Positions 11,589 to 21,806 are shown, counted from the first letter of the stretch. The stretch is 64,000 bases of DNA from Pseudomonas ekonensis (GCF_019145435.1 NZ_JAHSTS010000003.1:310001-374000); one strand, 5' to 3'. Translations and numbers: made by a program. The notes: a model not told the origin generated them from the sequence alone.

Positions 11589-12509
11589 ATGTCCCGTCGT
11601 CTGCCGCCCTTGTATGCCCTGCGCGCATTCGAAGCAGCGGCGCGGCACAGCTCGTTCACCCGTGCCGCCGAAGAGTTGTCGATCACTCAGAGTGCGGTCA
11701 GCCGGCATGTCCGCACCCTCGAGGAGCACTTCGCCTGCCGGCTGTTCCACCGCAGCGGCCGCAACCTGCAACTGACCGAATCGGCGCGCCTGCTGCTGCC
11801 CGGCATCCGTGAGGGTTTTGCGGCGCTTGAGCGGGCCTGCAATACCTTGCGCGCCGAAGACGACATCCTGCGCATGAAAGCCCCGTCGACCCTGACCATG
11901 CGCTGGCTGCTGGCGCGGCTCAGTCGTTTTCGCCATCTGCAGCCGGGCAACGAGGTGCAACTGACCAGCGCCTGGATGGACGTGGACTCGGTGGACTTCA
12001 ACAACGAACCGTTCGATTGCGCGGTGCTGCTCAGCGACGGGCATTTTCCGCCGGACTGGGAAGCCAGCCTGTTGTTCCCGGAAGAACTGATCCCGGTGGG
12101 CGCGCCCAACCTGCCCAATGACCGGCCCTGGGACGCGGCCCGCCTGGCCGCCACCGAACTGCTGCACCCGACCCCCGACCGGCGCGACTGGCGCAGCTGG
12201 CTGGAGCGCATGGGCCTGTCCGAGCAGGTGTCGCTCAAGGGCGGGCAGGTGTTCGACACCCTGGAGCTGGGGATGATCGCAGCGGCGCGGGGCTACGGCG
12301 TATCGATGGGTGACCTGCTGATGGTGGCCGAAGATGTGGCTCAAGGGCGGTTGAGCCTGCCGTGGCCCACCGCCGTCGCCAGCGGCCTGAACTACTACCT
12401 GGTGTGGCCCAGGACCCGCCCCGGAGGTGAACGTTTGCGCCGCCTCAGCGATTTCCTTCAGGGCGAAGTCCGGGCGATGGAGTTGCCGCAGGTCGCGCGC
12501 TTGAGCTGA
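11589..12509 (+). CDS. LysR-type transcriptional regulator, GcvA-like
   Basis: A 306-residue LTTR. A winged helix-turn-helix (residues 5-65: LYALRAFEAAARHSSFTRAA, then ELSITQSAVSRHVRTLE) is followed by an effector domain to about residue 300. The opening PPLYALRAFEAAARH is the GcvA/AmpR-subgroup signature. The start at 11589 has GGAG 7 bp upstream; an upstream ATG at 11559 would add ten residues without a ribosome site. It is divergently transcribed from the MATE exporter across a gap of about 150 bp. The effector is unknown. Confidence 0.88.
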   Translation: MSRRLPPLYALRAFEAAARHSSFTRAAEELSITQSAVSRHVRTLEEHFACRLFHRSGRNLQLTESARLLLPGIREGFAALERACNTLRAEDDILRMKAPSTLTMRWLLARLSRFRHLQPGNEVQLTSAWMDVDSVDFNNEPFDCAVLLSDGHFPPDWEASLLFPEELIPVGAPNLPNDRPWDAARLAATELLHPTPDRRDWRSWLERMGLSEQVSLKGGQVFDTLELGMIAAARGYGVSMGDLLMVAEDVAQGRLSLPWPTAVASGLNYYLVWPRTRPGGERLRRLSDFLQGEVRAMELPQVARLS

Positions 12510-12691
12510 ATCGTTCGAGCCAGCACAATGCCGGCCCTGGGCCATAACCCTGTTGTGCGCTCAAGTATTCGCTTTCACCGCCGAATACGTCCAAGTGGAA
12601 CCGTCGTGCCGGTCCGCGATACACCCCCATTATTAGAATATTTTCCGAGCCGTGATCAGGGAGGATCCGCAGGCCCGGCCAGGAGCTGTCC

Positions 12692-14668
12692 ATGTCTCAA
12701 CCCCGCGCCCGGATCGCCTCGCAGCTGGGCCTCGCGCTCGCCGTGATACTGGCGGTCGTCATCAGCGGCAGTACGGTGTTCGCCTTGCGTTCGCTGGATT
12801 CGGCCAACCTCGCCACCCGTGAAGAGCACCTGGCCAGCGAGGCGCGCCTGCTGGCCGACCAGCTGAGCACTTTCCACGGCACGCTGCGCGAAAGCACCCA
12901 GCGCCTGAGCGGGCTGTTCGAGAAGCGCTTCAGCGCGGGCCTGAGCGTCCATCCGGACGAGCCGGTGACCGTCGCCGGCACCCGCACGCCTGGCCTGCAC
13001 CTGGGCGGCGAGGTGTTGAACAACAACTTCAAGGAAGTCGACGAGTTCAAGCAGATGACCGCCGGCGTCGCCACGCTGTTCGTGCGCAGCGGCGAGGACT
13101 TCATCCGCGTCAGTACTTCCCTGAGCAAACAGGACGGCAGCCGGGCCATCGGCACCGTGCTCGACCACGCCCACCCGGCCTATGCGCGGTTGATGGCGGG
13201 GCAGGGCTATGTCGGCCGCGCCTTGCTGTTCGAGCGCCTGTACATGACCCAGTACACCCCGGTGCGCGACGGTAGCGGCAAGGTGATCGCGGTGCTGTTC
13301 GTCGGCTTCGACTACACCGATGCGCAGAACGCCCAGTTCGACAACCTCAAGCGCTTCCGCATCGGCCAGACCGGCTCGCTGGCGCTGCTGGACGAGCAGA
13401 GCAAATGGCTGGTGGCCCCGGCCGGCGTGCAGGCGCCGGAGCAAGCGGTGTCGGTGGTCGCCGGCCTGGCGAAGACGCCGGGCAAGGGCCGCTTCTGGAG
13501 CGACAGCGCTGAAGACTTCTACAGCATCGCCGTACCGTTCGACGGCGGGCCGTGGTCGGTGGTGGCGAGCATGCCGAAAAGCGAGATCCGTGCCGTGACC
13601 TGGAGCGTCGGCACGCAACTGGCCATCGGCAGCCTGCTGGCGATGCTGCTGGCGGTGGGTTCCGTGGTCTGGCTGCTGCGCAGCAAGCTGCAGCCGCTGG
13701 GGGATCTGGTGCGGCAGGCCGAGGCGCTGGGCGCCGGCGATCTGAGCGTGCGCCTGGACGTCTCGAGCCACGACGAGATCGGCCAGCTGGCCCGCGCCTT
13801 CAACCAGATGAGCCAAGCGTTGTCGACCATGGTCGAGCACATCCGCCGTTCCTCCGAAGAGGTCAACCGCCGGGCCCAGGCGCTGTCGGGCTTGTCCGGC
13901 GGTGCGTACGAAGGCATGGAGCAGCAGTCCGGCGAAATCACCAGCATGGCCGGCGCGGTCGAAGAGTTCAGCGCCACCTCGCTGAACATCGCCGACAACA
14001 TGGGCAACACCCAGCGCCTGGCCCAGGAAAACGCCCAGCAGACGCAGATCGGCCGCACCTCGATGGAAGAAGCGTCTTCCTCGCTGGAGCAGATCGCCGG
14101 CGCGCTGAACACCACGGCGACTGTCATCAACACCCTCGGTCAGCGTTCCCAGGAAATCGGCGGCATCGTCAGCGTCATTACCGCTATCGCCGAACAGACC
14201 AACCTGCTGGCGCTCAACGCCGCCATCGAAGCGGCCCGTGCCGGTGAGCAAGGCCGCGGCTTCGCGGTGGTGGCCGACGAGGTGCGCAACCTGGCTTCGC
14301 GCACCCGTCAGGCGACCGACGAGATCTCCGGCATGATCCAGAGCATCCAGCAGGAGACCGGCAACGCCATCAGCACCATGGAGCAAGGCAATGCGCTGAT
14401 GCAGGAAGGCCTGTCGCGCAACGCCAACGTCGCCTCGGCCCTGGCGCGCATCGACGAGCAGAGCCGCTCGGCGGGCCAGCAGTTCGCGGCGATCACCACC
14501 GCGACCCAGGAGCAGAGCAGCACCGCGACCTTGCTCAGCAGCAACCTGCAGAGCATCGCGCTGGCCAACAGCGAGCAGCGGGAAGTGGTGTCCAACCTGG
14601 CGGTCACCGCCAAGGAACTGGAGAAGCTGGCGGCGGACCTGCGTTCCGAGGTCGACCGCTTCCGCTGA
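12692..14668 (+). CDS. methyl-accepting chemotaxis protein with Cache-type periplasmic sensor
   Basis: A 658-residue transmembrane chemoreceptor. TM1 spans about residues 12-33. The periplasmic sensor spans about 34-305 and resembles a Cache_3/Cache_2 fusion ([31 protein letters not shown]). TM2 is at about 310-332, then a HAMP domain, then the cytoplasmic signalling hairpin with its tip [19 protein letters not shown] and [12 protein letters not shown]. It ends in VDRFR with no CheR-tether pentapeptide. Ligand unknown; other Pseudomonas receptors of this sensor class detect phosphate, organic acids or similar small molecules. It stands alone between lysR and comM with a REP cluster downstream. 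Confidence 0.93.
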   Translation: MSQPRARIASQLGLALAVILAVVISGSTVFALRSLDSANLATREEHLASEARLLADQLSTFHGTLRESTQRLSGLFEKRFSAGLSVHPDEPVTVAGTRTPGLHLGGEVLNNNFKEVDEFKQMTAGVATLFVRSGEDFIRVSTSLSKQDGSRAIGTVLDHAHPAYARLMAGQGYVGRALLFERLYMTQYTPVRDGSGKVIAVLFVGFDYTDAQNAQFDNLKRFRIGQTGSLALLDEQSKWLVAPAGVQAPEQAVSVVAGLAKTPGKGRFWSDSAEDFYSIAVPFDGGPWSVVASMPKSEIRAVTWSVGTQLAIGSLLAMLLAVGSVVWLLRSKLQPLGDLVRQAEALGAGDLSVRLDVSSHDEIGQLARAFNQMSQALSTMVEHIRRSSEEVNRRAQALSGLSGGAYEGMEQQSGEITSMAGAVEEFSATSLNIADNMGNTQRLAQENAQQTQIGRTSMEEASSSLEQIAGALNTTATVINTLGQRSQEIGGIVSVITAIAEQTNLLALNAAIEAARAGEQGRGFAVVADEVRNLASRTRQATDEISGMIQSIQQETGNAISTMEQGNALMQEGLSRNANVASALARIDEQSRSAGQQFAAITTATQEQSSTATLLSSNLQSIALANSEQREVVSNLAVTAKELEKLAADLRSEVDRFR

Positions 14669-14680
14669 GTCGCCCCTGAC

Positions 14681-14900
14681 ATCGCTTCGCGGGCAAGCCC
14701 GCTCCCACAGGTTGACCGGTGCTACCGGATCCCGTGGGAGCCGCACCACCGCGTTCCCCTCGGGGAGCGGGCCTGCCCGCGATGACGGCGGTCCATCCGA
14801 CATCGATGTGCCGGACAGTCCGCCATTGCCAGCAGGCCGGTTCCTGCAGTTCTAGCCGCACCACCGCGTTCCCTGTGGGAGCGAGCCTGCTCGCGATGGG
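14681..14900. repeat. REP cluster between MCP gene and comM, including a 44-bp direct repeat
   Basis: Three REP copies are visible: reverse orientation at 14681-14709, forward at about 14760-14785 (GGAGCGGGCCTGCCCGCGATG) and forward at 14874-14899 (GTGGGAGCGAGCCTGCTCGC). The last two are each preceded by the same unit, CCGCACCACCGCGTTCCC (14741-14758 and about 14856-14873), so a unit of about 44 bp has been copied. The whole gap between the two convergent genes is this repeat. Confidence 0.85.
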
Positions 14901-14919
14901 GCCGAGGCGGTTCCCGCCT

Positions 14920-16413
14920 CTACTGTGTCGCCGGTCGGTACTGCAGCGCCTCCGCCAGATGGTCGCGGCGGATGTCGTCGCAGCGTTCGAGGTCCGCCAG
15001 CGTCCGCGCCACCTTGAGCAGGCGGTGCGCCGAGCGCAGCGACAGCGTCAGGCGCTCGCAGGCCGATTCCAGCCACGCCTCGTCGGCTGCGGATAACCCG
15101 CAGTGGCGCCGCAGCCCCGGCAGATCCAGGAAGGCATTGGCGCACCGTTGGCGCTTCTGCTGACGCTCCCGGGCCTCGGCCACTTGCCCGGCGGCGCTGG
15201 CGCTGTCTTCCCCCGGTTTCATCTGCGGATTCAACGCCGTGGCTTCCCGCGCCACCGTCAAGTGCAGGTCGATCCGGTCCAGCAGCGGCCCCGACAGCTT
15301 GTTGCGGTAGCGCTGCACCATGTCCGGCGTGCACGAGCAACGGCCGGTGGGCTCGCCAAGGTATCCACAGGGGCACGGGTTCATCGCCGCCACCAGCTGA
15401 AAGCGCGCCGGAAAGCGCACCCGTTCCTTGGCCCTGGCAATCACGATGTGGCCCGACTCCAGCGGCTCGCGCAGCACCTCCAGCACCTTGCGGTCGAACT
15501 CCGGCAGCTCGTCGAGGAACAGCACGCCGTGGTGGGCGAGGGTGATTTCCCCGGGCTGCGGTTTCGAGCTGCCGCCGACCAGGGCCGGCCCGGACGCCGA
15601 GTGGTGCGGCTGGCGGAAGGGGCGCTGCGGCCAATGGGTCAGCGGCGCGCCGTTGGCGACCGACTGAATGGCCGCGACCTCCAGCGCTTCGCTCTCGGCC
15701 AGCGGCGGCAGCAGCCCCGGCAAGCGGCTGGCCAAAAGCGTCTTGCCGGTGCCCGGCGGTCCGCTGAACAACAGGTTGTGGGCGCCTGCCGCAGCGATCA
15801 GCAAGGCGCGTTTGGCGGCCGCCTGGCCCTGCACCTCGTTGAGGTCGGGATAGGGTTTGGCGGCGTGGATCAGACCGTCCGACACGTACGGCTCGACCGG
15901 TGTATGCCCGTTGAAGTGCGCCACCGCCTGCAACAGGTGATCCACCGCGATCACCTTCAGCCCCGACGCCAGGCACGCCTCCTCGGCGTTGGCCCGCGGC
16001 ACCACCAGCGAGCGTCCGGCCCTGCGCGCCGCCAGCGCCGCCGGCAGCACCCCGCGCACCGGGCGCACGGCGCCGGACAGCGCCAGTTCGCCCAGGCATT
16101 CCACGTCGTCCAGGGTCAGGGTCGGCACCTGCACGCTGGCCGAGAGGATACCCAAGGCGATGGCCAGGTCGAACCGCCCGCCGTCCTTGGGCAAGTCCGC
16201 CGGGGCCAGGTTCAGGGTGATCCGCCGCGCCGGAAACTGCAGCCCGGAATTGATGATCGCGCTGCGCACCCGGTCCTTGCTCTCCTTCACCGCCGTCTCG
16301 GGCAGGCCGACCATGGTCAGCGACGGCAGGCCGTTGGCCAGGTGGACTTCGACGGTGACGGCGGGGGCCTCCACGCCGATCTGGGCGCGGCTGTGGACGA
16401 TGGCGAGGGACAT
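14920..16413 (-). CDS. comM: YifB/ComM family AAA+ Mg-chelatase-like ATPase
   Basis: A 497-residue member of the ComM family, hexameric helicases that promote branch migration when single-stranded DNA is integrated in natural transformation. N-terminal ChlI-like domain (MSLAIVHSRAQIGVEAP; LPDLPKDGGRFDL region), then the AAA+ module with Walker A GPPGTGKTLLASRLPG and Walker B GVLFLDELPEF, and a cysteine-rich segment (NPCPCGYLGEP, CSCTP) that is normal for the family. The start at 16413 has AAGGA upstream; the open frame extends 30 codons further but that part has no ribosome site. Convergent with the MCP gene. Confidence 0.93.
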   Translation of the reverse strand: MSLAIVHSRAQIGVEAPAVTVEVHLANGLPSLTMVGLPETAVKESKDRVRSAIINSGLQFPARRITLNLAPADLPKDGGRFDLAIALGILSASVQVPTLTLDDVECLGELALSGAVRPVRGVLPAALAARRAGRSLVVPRANAEEACLASGLKVIAVDHLLQAVAHFNGHTPVEPYVSDGLIHAAKPYPDLNEVQGQAAAKRALLIAAAGAHNLLFSGPPGTGKTLLASRLPGLLPPLAESEALEVAAIQSVANGAPLTHWPQRPFRQPHHSASGPALVGGSSKPQPGEITLAHHGVLFLDELPEFDRKVLEVLREPLESGHIVIARAKERVRFPARFQLVAAMNPCPCGYLGEPTGRCSCTPDMVQRYRNKLSGPLLDRIDLHLTVAREATALNPQMKPGEDSASAAGQVAEARERQQKRQRCANAFLDLPGLRRHCGLSAADEAWLESACERLTLSLRSAHRLLKVARTLADLERCDDIRRDHLAEALQYRPATQ

Positions 16414-16548
16414 GGGCGTTCCTTGAAATGGGCGGGGCCGCTTCCTGCGGTGTCTCAAGGGTAGACGGGGGAAACGGATCCGGCGGCGGGCGCGGGGCGG
16501 CAAACCTTCACCGGATGTTGCGGCAGGCGCTCCCGGACGCCTGCCGCT

Positions 16549-17445
16549 TCAGCCCGAAGTGCGCGCAGGACGCGCCGGCACAGCATTGCGGATGCGCTGC
16601 CCGTAAAGGCCGACGACGAGGCCGAGGACGATCAGGATCACCGTCAGCACCTTGTTCAGCGGCACGCTTTCGTTGAACGCCACGACCGAGCCGAGCATGC
16701 CGAAGATCGGCACCAGCAGCGACAGCGGCGCCACCGTGGACACCGGATAGGTCTTGAGCAGCGAGTTCCAGATCCAATAGGCGAACAGCGTGTTGGGGTA
16801 GACCTGGAACAGGATCGACAGTACGGCGGTGGTGTCGACCTGCTGGACGAACGCGCTGTAGCCGGCGCTGCCGTTGACGGCGTAGTCGAGGGCGAACAGC
16901 GGGATCGGCGCGAAGGCGCTGGACCACACCAGGAAACCGAACACGTCCCGGGTGTTGGCTTTCTTGTTGATGAGGTTGGCGACGCTCCACGACGCCGCGC
17001 CCGCCAGCACCAGCACGACGCCCGTCAGGCTGACCGAGCCGTCACTGATCCTGATGATGCACAGCAGCCCGGCGAGCGCGATCAGCATGCCCAGCACCTG
17101 GAAGCGGGTCAGGGCTTCGCGGAATACCCAGCCGCCCAGCAGGAGGGTGAAGAACGCGCTGAACTGCAGCACCAGCGAGGCGATGCCCGCCGAGAGCCCG
17201 GCCTTGATGCCCAGGTTGACCACGCCCCACAAGCCGATGCCGAACACCAGCCCGTAGCCGATGAGGTAGCGCCAGGGCACGGCGGGCCTGCGGATGAAGA
17301 AGATCGCCGGCAGCGCGCAGAGACTGAAGCGGATGCCCGCCAATATGAACGGGTCGACGGTGGCCAGTCCCAGTTTGATCACCGAGAAGTTGATGCCCCA
17401 GATGGCCGTGATCAGTACGGCCAACGCTACGTGCAGTGGTTTCAT
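16549..17445 (-). CDS. EamA/DMT family transporter, EamA-like exporter
   Basis: A 298-residue inner-membrane protein with ten predicted helices in two EamA repeats. Segments such as VLITAIWGINFSVIKLGL and ASWSVANLINKKA resemble E. coli EamA, an O-acetylserine/cysteine exporter; the real substrate here is unknown. The start at 17445 (MKPLHVALAV) is preferred to an ATG at 17493, which overlaps the end of the MFS gene. It follows that MFS gene on the same strand by about 28 bp, so the two probably form an operon facing the HxlR regulator. Confidence 0.87.
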   Translation of the reverse strand: MKPLHVALAVLITAIWGINFSVIKLGLATVDPFILAGIRFSLCALPAIFFIRRPAVPWRYLIGYGLVFGIGLWGVVNLGIKAGLSAGIASLVLQFSAFFTLLLGGWVFREALTRFQVLGMLIALAGLLCIIRISDGSVSLTGVVLVLAGAASWSVANLINKKANTRDVFGFLVWSSAFAPIPLFALDYAVNGSAGYSAFVQQVDTTAVLSILFQVYPNTLFAYWIWNSLLKTYPVSTVAPLSLLVPIFGMLGSVVAFNESVPLNKVLTVILIVLGLVVGLYGQRIRNAVPARPARTSG

Positions 17446-17473
17446 GGTCGGTTCGCTTTCAGGAGGAGGGGGT

Positions 17474-18715
17474 TCATCGCGCTGCGGACTCAAGGTTCAG
17501 GCATGCCCAGTACAGCAGCGCGACGCCGCTGATGGCGGCGCCGAGCAAGCACACGCTCATCCAGCCGCCGTGGGCGTAGGTGTAGGTGGCCGCGGCGGCG
17601 CCCAGGCCGCTGCCGACCGAGTAGAAGCACATGTAGGCACCCGCCAGGCGGCTTTGCGCGTCGGGCCGGGCGGCGAAGATCAGGCTCTGGTTGGTCACGT
17701 GCACCGCCTGCACGGCGAAGTCCAGCAGCACCACGCCGATGACCATGGCCAGCAGGGAGCTTTCGACGAAAGCGCTGGGCAGCCAGGACAAGGTCAGCAG
17801 CGCCAGGGCGATACCGGTGGTGCGGTTGCCCAGGCCCCGGTCGGCCAGTTGCCCCGCCTTGGCGGCGGCCAGGGCGCCGGCGACACCGGCCAGGCCGAAC
17901 AGGCCGATCTGGGTGTGCGACAGCGACAGCGGCGGTGCGCTCAGCGGCAGCACCATCGAGGTCCACAGCACGCTGAAGGCGGCGAAGATGAGCAGGGCGA
18001 AGGTGCCCCTGACGCGCAGCGTGCGTTCGCTCAGGTACAGCCGCAAGACCGAGCGCAGCAACTGCCGGTAGCTGCCGGCGGCCGACGGCGTGGCGGACGC
18101 CGGCAGGGTGCGCTGCAGCACCAGCGCCATGCCGGCCATCAGGGCGGCCGAGACGAAATACACACCGCGCCAACCCGCCAGGTCCGCCACGGCGCCGGAG
18201 ACGAAACGGGCCAGCAGAATGCCCAGCACCACGCCGCTGGTGACGGTGCCGATGGCCTGGCCACGCTGTTCCGGGCTGGCCAGGGCGGCGGCGTAGGCGA
18301 CCACCACCTGCACCACCACGGCCATCAGGCCCACCAGCACCATCGCGCCGAGCAGCGTGAGCCAGTCCTGCGACAGGCCGACCGCGCACAGGGCGACGGC
18401 GGACATCAGCAACTGCGTCAGGATGAGTCGCTTGCGGTTCAGCAGATCGCCCAGCGGCACGATGAACAGCAGCCCCACCGCGTAACCGGCCTGGGTGGCG
18501 GTCACCACGACGCCGATGGCGCCGGGCGCGACCGCTAGGCTCGCGGCCATGGACTCCAGCAGCGGCTGGGCGAAATACACGTTGGCCACCGCCATGGCGC
18601 AGGTGATGGCGAACAGCAGCGTCCGGTAGCGGCCGGGCGTCGGCGCCGGGCGTTCCCGACAGGCCGGGGCAGCGGCCTCGAGATCCGTTGTCGAGGGCGT
18701 TTGAGGATCCGGCAT
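17474..18715 (-). CDS. MFS transporter (arabinose-efflux/DHA1-like)
   Basis: A 413-residue major facilitator with 12 predicted helices after a hydrophilic N-terminus of about 35 residues. The loop 2-3 signature PLGDLLNRKRLI fits the DHA1 drug-efflux type, and the second half repeats the fold (GQLADRGLGNR). The ATG at 18715 has AAGGA 11 bp upstream; the ATG at 18727 is only 3 bp from that site. It is divergent from an HxlR regulator, a common arrangement in which the regulator controls an exporter. Cargo unknown. Confidence 0.88.
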   Translation of the reverse strand: MPDPQTPSTTDLEAAAPACRERPAPTPGRYRTLLFAITCAMAVANVYFAQPLLESMAASLAVAPGAIGVVVTATQAGYAVGLLFIVPLGDLLNRKRLILTQLLMSAVALCAVGLSQDWLTLLGAMVLVGLMAVVVQVVVAYAAALASPEQRGQAIGTVTSGVVLGILLARFVSGAVADLAGWRGVYFVSAALMAGMALVLQRTLPASATPSAAGSYRQLLRSVLRLYLSERTLRVRGTFALLIFAAFSVLWTSMVLPLSAPPLSLSHTQIGLFGLAGVAGALAAAKAGQLADRGLGNRTTGIALALLTLSWLPSAFVESSLLAMVIGVVLLDFAVQAVHVTNQSLIFAARPDAQSRLAGAYMCFYSVGSGLGAAAATYTYAHGGWMSVCLLGAAISGVALLYWACLNLESAAR

Positions 18716-18742
18716 CGCGACATCCATCCTTGAGCTGATGTG

Positions 18743-18797
18743 GTTTCGAAACAAAACCGATGCGTGGATTTTTACCCAATCAGGTTTTAATATGCAA
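18743..18797 (-). promoter_or_regulatory. promoter of the MFS gene with downstream palindrome
   Basis: On the minus strand, TTGCAT (18797-18792), 17 bp, TAAAAA (18774-18769). The perfect 10-bp palindrome GTTTCGAAAC (18743-18752) would sit just after the start of transcription, a plausible operator for the divergently encoded HxlR regulator. Binding is inferred only. Confidence 0.4.
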
Positions 18798-18870
18798 CCA
18801 GTTGTGTGAAGCACGTTCCTCTGACGCCAGCGGCGTCTTTTGTCCCTTTGTCGATTGAATCCGGAGACCC

Positions 18871-19326
18871 ATGGCCAGACAGCAGCAACTGGCGCAAAGC
18901 GAATGCCCCGTGGCCCGCACGCTCGAAGCCATCGGCGACCGGTGGGCGCTGATGATCATCCGCGACGCCTTCGACGATGTCCGCCGGTTCACGGAATTCC
19001 AGAAACGCCTGGGCCTGGCCCGCAACATCCTCACGGTCAAGCTCAAGATGCTGGTCGAGTTGGGCGTGTTCGAGGTGCGGCCGGCGTCCGACGGCAGTGC
19101 CTACAAGGAATACGTGCTGACCGAGATGGGGCGCTCCGTGTTTCCCATCGTGGTCAGCCTGCGCCAGTGGGGGGAGCGCTTCCTCTTCAAGGAAGGCGAG
19201 TGCCATTCGGTGCTGCTGGACGACGAACTGTCGGAGCCGATCGAGACCATTGCGGTCCGCTCAAGGTCGGGCAAGGTGCTGTCCCCGGCCGATTGCCACC
19301 GGCGGGTGGTCAAGCGCGGCGCCTGA
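18871..19326 (+). CDS. HxlR family winged helix-turn-helix regulator
   Basis: A 151-residue regulator with the HxlR core at about residues 10-105: CPVARTLEAIGDRWALMIIRDAF, with the usual Cys before the first helix (C12), then FQKRLGLARNILTVKLKMLVE as recognition helices and YVLTEMGRSV as the wing. Proteins of this type respond to electrophiles or aromatic compounds, often through the Cys. The extra C-terminal 45 residues are of unknown role. GGAG lies just before the ATG. It is transcribed away from the MFS/EamA exporter pair, its likely targets. An intrinsic terminator follows. Confidence 0.9.
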   Translation: MARQQQLAQSECPVARTLEAIGDRWALMIIRDAFDDVRRFTEFQKRLGLARNILTVKLKMLVELGVFEVRPASDGSAYKEYVLTEMGRSVFPIVVSLRQWGERFLFKEGECHSVLLDDELSEPIETIAVRSRSGKVLSPADCHRRVVKRGA

Positions 19327-19354
19327 GGCGCGGGACGCCTTCACCGGATACGCG

Positions 19355-19384
19355 AACCCCACACCGCAAGGCGTGGGGTTTTTC
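19355..19384 (+). terminator. intrinsic terminator after hxlR-type gene
   Basis: AACCCCAC (19355-19362) pairs with GTGGGGTT (19373-19380), with a CC/GG inner stem and GCAA loop; TTTT follows. Confidence 0.8.
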
Positions 19385-19420
19385 ATGGGCTGCCGAACCG
19401 CAGCCCGGCAGGCTGCGGCC

Positions 19421-19681
19421 TCACTCGGCCGGCGGGTTCAGCTTGGCCTCAAGCTCCGCGACTTTCGCCTCGAGACTTTCGAGGCGGGCGCGGGTGCGGG
19501 CCAGCACCACCATCTGACTGTCGAACTCTTCGCGGCTCACCAGGTCCAGTTTGCTGAAGGCGCTCTGCATCAGCATCTTGAACTGGCTTTCGATTTCGGC
19601 TTTGGGCAAGGGCGTGTCGCCGCTGAACAGACGGGAGGCGGTGCCGCTCAGGGCGTCGAGGAAGTCTTTGGGCGCGAGCAT
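19421..19681 (-). CDS. ubiK: BMFP/YqiC family protein, ubiquinone biosynthesis accessory factor UbiK
   Basis: An 86-residue protein of the BMFP family: a short N-terminal amphipathic part (FLDALSGTASRLF) and a C-terminal coiled coil (about 45-80, with heptads in RTRARLESLEAKVAELEAKL) that forms trimers. UbiK assists the cytoplasmic, lipid-associated Ubi complex in aerobic ubiquinone synthesis. AGGA precedes the ATG. It is divergent from glnK across a 413-bp region. Identification is by length, architecture and its position next to glnK-amtB. Confidence 0.88.
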   Translation of the reverse strand: MLAPKDFLDALSGTASRLFSGDTPLPKAEIESQFKMLMQSAFSKLDLVSREEFDSQMVVLARTRARLESLEAKVAELEAKLNPPAE

Positions 19682-19751
19682 GGGAAATGTCCTGGAAACA
19701 ATGGCCGGCAGTGTATCACGCAGTGTCTATAGTCATTGGCGCCGGCAGGGA

Positions 19752-19801
19752 TGCACGCTTTTCGCGCAGGCCGCCGGACGGCGGCGCACCGTTGTTGTGC
19801 G
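19752..19801 (+). promoter_or_regulatory. two NtrC-like binding sites upstream of glnK
   Basis: TGCACGCTTTTCGCGCA (19752-19768) and CGCACCGTTGTTGTGCG (19785-19801) both fit the dyad GCACC-N5-GGTGC with about one mismatch per site. Their centres are 33 bp apart, three helical turns, and they lie about 110-140 bp before the predicted start. Confidence 0.65.
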
Positions 19802-19854
19802 TATCCCGGGTGCCATTTTAGTGATGGCCACTGCCGACGCGGCCAAGGGATTGA

Positions 19855-20433
<579 letters not shown>

Positions 20434-20468
20434 GCCGCCACAAACCCAACGCCCCAGGAGAAAACAAA

Positions 20469-21806
20469 ATGACTCTGCGTAAATTCGCAGGGCTAGGAGC
20501 CCTGTTGCCTATCGTAATGCCCGGCCTGGCCATGGCGGCAGACGAAGCGGCGGCCCCGGTCCTCAATTCCGGCGACACGGCCTGGATGCTCACCTCCACG
20601 GCCCTCGTGCTGTTCATGACCATCCCCGGCCTCGCGCTGTTCTACGGCGGCATGGTCCGTTCGAAAAACATCCTTTCCGTGATGATGCAGTGCTTCGCCA
20701 TCACCGGCCTGATCAGCGTCCTGTGGGTCATCTACGGCTACAGCATCGCGTTCGACACCACCGGCATGGAGCAGGGCGTCGTCAACTTCAACTCCTTCGT
20801 CGGCGGCTTCGGCAAGGCGTTCCTCGCCGGCATCACCCCGGCCAGCCTGACCGGCCCGGCGGCGCTGTTCCCCGAGGCGGTGTTCGTCACCTTCCAGATG
20901 ACCTTCGCGATCATCACCCCGGCGCTGATCGTCGGTGCGTTCGCCGAGCGGATGAAGTTCTCCGCCATGCTGGTGTTCATGGGCATCTGGTTCACCGTCG
21001 TCTATGCGCCGATCGCGCACATGGTCTGGTCCGGCAACGGCGGCCTGATGTGGGACTGGGGCGTGCTCGACTTCGCCGGCGGCACCGTGGTGCACATCAA
21101 CGCCGGTGTGGCCGGCCTGATCGCCTGCCTGGTGCTGGGCAAGCGCAAAGGCTTCCCGACCACCCCGATGGCGCCGCACAACCTGGGTTACACCCTGATG
21201 GGCGCGGCGATGCTGTGGATCGGCTGGTTCGGCTTCAACGCCGGCTCCGCCGCCGCCGCCAACGGCACCGCCGGCATGGCGATGCTGGTCACCCAGATCG
21301 CCACCGCCGCCGCGGCGCTGGGCTGGATGTTCGCCGAGTGGATCACCCACGGCAAACCGAGCGCACTGGGCATCGCCTCGGGCGTGGTGGCCGGCCTGGT
21401 GGCGATCACGCCGGCCGCCGGCACCGTCGGCCCGATGGGCGCGCTGGTGATCGGCCTGGCGGCGGGCGTGGTCTGCTACTTCTGCGCCACCAGCCTGAAG
21501 CGCAAGCTCGGTTATGACGACTCCCTGGACGCCTTCGGCGTGCACGGCATCGGCGGCATCCTCGGCGCGATCCTCACGGGCGTGTTCGCCGCGCCGTCGC
21601 TGGGCGGTTTCGGCACCGTCACCGACATCGCGGCGCAGGTCTGGATCCAGTGCAAGGGCGTCGGGTTCACGGTGATCTACACCGCGGTCGCCACCTTCGT
21701 CATCCTCAAGGTGCTGGACGCCGTGATGGGTCTGCGCGTGACCGACGAGGAAGAGTCGGTGGGCCTGGATCTGGCTCAGCACAACGAGCGCGGCTACAAC
21801 CTGTAA
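20469..21806 (+). CDS. amtB: ammonium transporter AmtB
   Basis: A 445-residue inner-membrane ammonium channel. A cleavable signal peptide (cut after AMA at about residue 22) is followed by 11 predicted helices. The twin pore histidines fall in VVHINAGVAG and DAFGVHGIGG, and the outer Phe/Trp gate region is present. The cytoplasmic tail is short and is where GlnK docks to block transport when nitrogen returns. Co-transcribed with glnK and ended by a strong terminator. Confidence 0.97.
   Translation: MTLRKFAGLGALLPIVMPGLAMAADEAAAPVLNSGDTAWMLTSTALVLFMTIPGLALFYGGMVRSKNILSVMMQCFAITGLISVLWVIYGYSIAFDTTGMEQGVVNFNSFVGGFGKAFLAGITPASLTGPAALFPEAVFVTFQMTFAIITPALIVGAFAERMKFSAMLVFMGIWFTVVYAPIAHMVWSGNGGLMWDWGVLDFAGGTVVHINAGVAGLIACLVLGKRKGFPTTPMAPHNLGYTLMGAAMLWIGWFGFNAGSAAAANGTAGMAMLVTQIATAAAALGWMFAEWITHGKPSALGIASGVVAGLVAITPAAGTVGPMGALVIGLAAGVVCYFCATSLKRKLGYDDSLDAFGVHGIGGILGAILTGVFAAPSLGGFGTVTDIAAQVWIQCKGVGFTVIYTAVATFVILKVLDAVMGLRVTDEEESVGLDLAQHNERGYNL

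Noticed and set aside
12656..14803. 715-codon minus-strand open frame opposite the MCP gene
   Set aside because: Antisense shadow; His/Gln/Arg-rich with no recognisable domain.
14719..15096. 125-codon plus-strand frame in the REP cluster and comM 3' end
   Set aside because: Made of REP sequence and antisense comM; no protein features.
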